Origin: an uncultured Clostridium sp.
Lineage (GTDB): Bacteria > Bacillota > Clostridia > Lachnospirales > Lachnospiraceae
Direction: 5' to 3'
DNA length: 14,317 bases
Assembly: GCA_905192625.1 (NCBI GenBank)
Contig: CAJJLI010000010.1
Location: 1 to 14,317, forward strand
The notes below the pieces were generated by a model. It was not told the origin of the DNA. It searched no databases and saw nothing but the letters and a program-made list of their open reading frames with translations. Made by a program: the position numbers and the translations under genes. The first letter of the stretch is position 1. Each line of letters opens with the position of its first letter. Shown here one piece after another: positions 14,182-14,317 of the stretch.

Positions 14182-14317
14182 TTATCTGTAGTTTTAACTT
14201 GATATTCACATCAAAAAGAAATTTAGATATTAATTTGAAAAATGCGTGCATTAAAACTCACGAACTCTTATTTTATATCATTGAATATGGCAATGCATCA
14301 TATTTATATAAGAAGAA
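14182..14317. other. Window end, nothing recognised
   Basis: AT-rich sequence after the protease stop. No terminator-quality hairpin or start of a further gene could be identified before the edge. Confidence 0.4.

Overview
The window is AT-rich, uses strong GGAGG-type ribosome binding sites and carries several riboswitch and terminator hairpins. It also holds a Csp-type subtilase and clostridial-style queuosine salvage genes. Together these point to a spore-forming clostridium, most likely of the Lachnospiraceae (something like Lachnoclostridium phytofermentans). That placement is inference from gene content, not a database match.

Layout: (1) 2-724, the 3' end of a GH32 sucrose-6-phosphate hydrolase or beta-fructosidase. 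(2) 745-1113, an array of 18-bp tandem repeats running into a promoter, then a preQ1-I riboswitch with a terminator/antiterminator platform. (3) 1357-3890, a putative queuosine salvage operon: nucleoside hydrolase (QueK-like), ECF transporter S component (QrtT-like) and a small radical SAM enzyme (QueL-like), closed by a terminator at 3929-3973. (4) 4110-7335 on the minus strand, an ABC-2 efflux system (ATPase plus two permeases). It is divergent from a NarL/LuxR-type two-component system at 7747-9434, with two adjoining dyads at the exact centre of the shared intergenic region. The five-gene set resembles the LnrJK-LnrLMN linearmycin-resistance system of Bacillus subtilis. (5) 9435-9729, a convergent intergenic region packed with inverted repeats. 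(6) 9730-10911 on the minus strand, a cation:proton antiporter under a consensus promoter and what looks like a fluoride (crcB) riboswitch with an overlapping terminator. (7) 11329-11418, a two-part hexanucleotide microsatellite, followed by a possible 25-residue membrane peptide. (8) 11680-12336, a DtxR/MntR-family metalloregulator. (9) 12466-14181, a Csp-like subtilase with an intact catalytic triad.

How the parts fit: the preQ1 riboswitch predicts that the salvage operon is shut off when the queuosine precursor preQ1 is plentiful. The operon's proposed steps (import, queuosine to queuine, queuine to preQ1) explain why. The fluoride riboswitch predicts that the antiporter is switched on by fluoride. 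The two-component system probably senses a membrane-active compound and induces the divergent exporter. No phage, insertion sequence, tRNA, rRNA or CRISPR array was seen.
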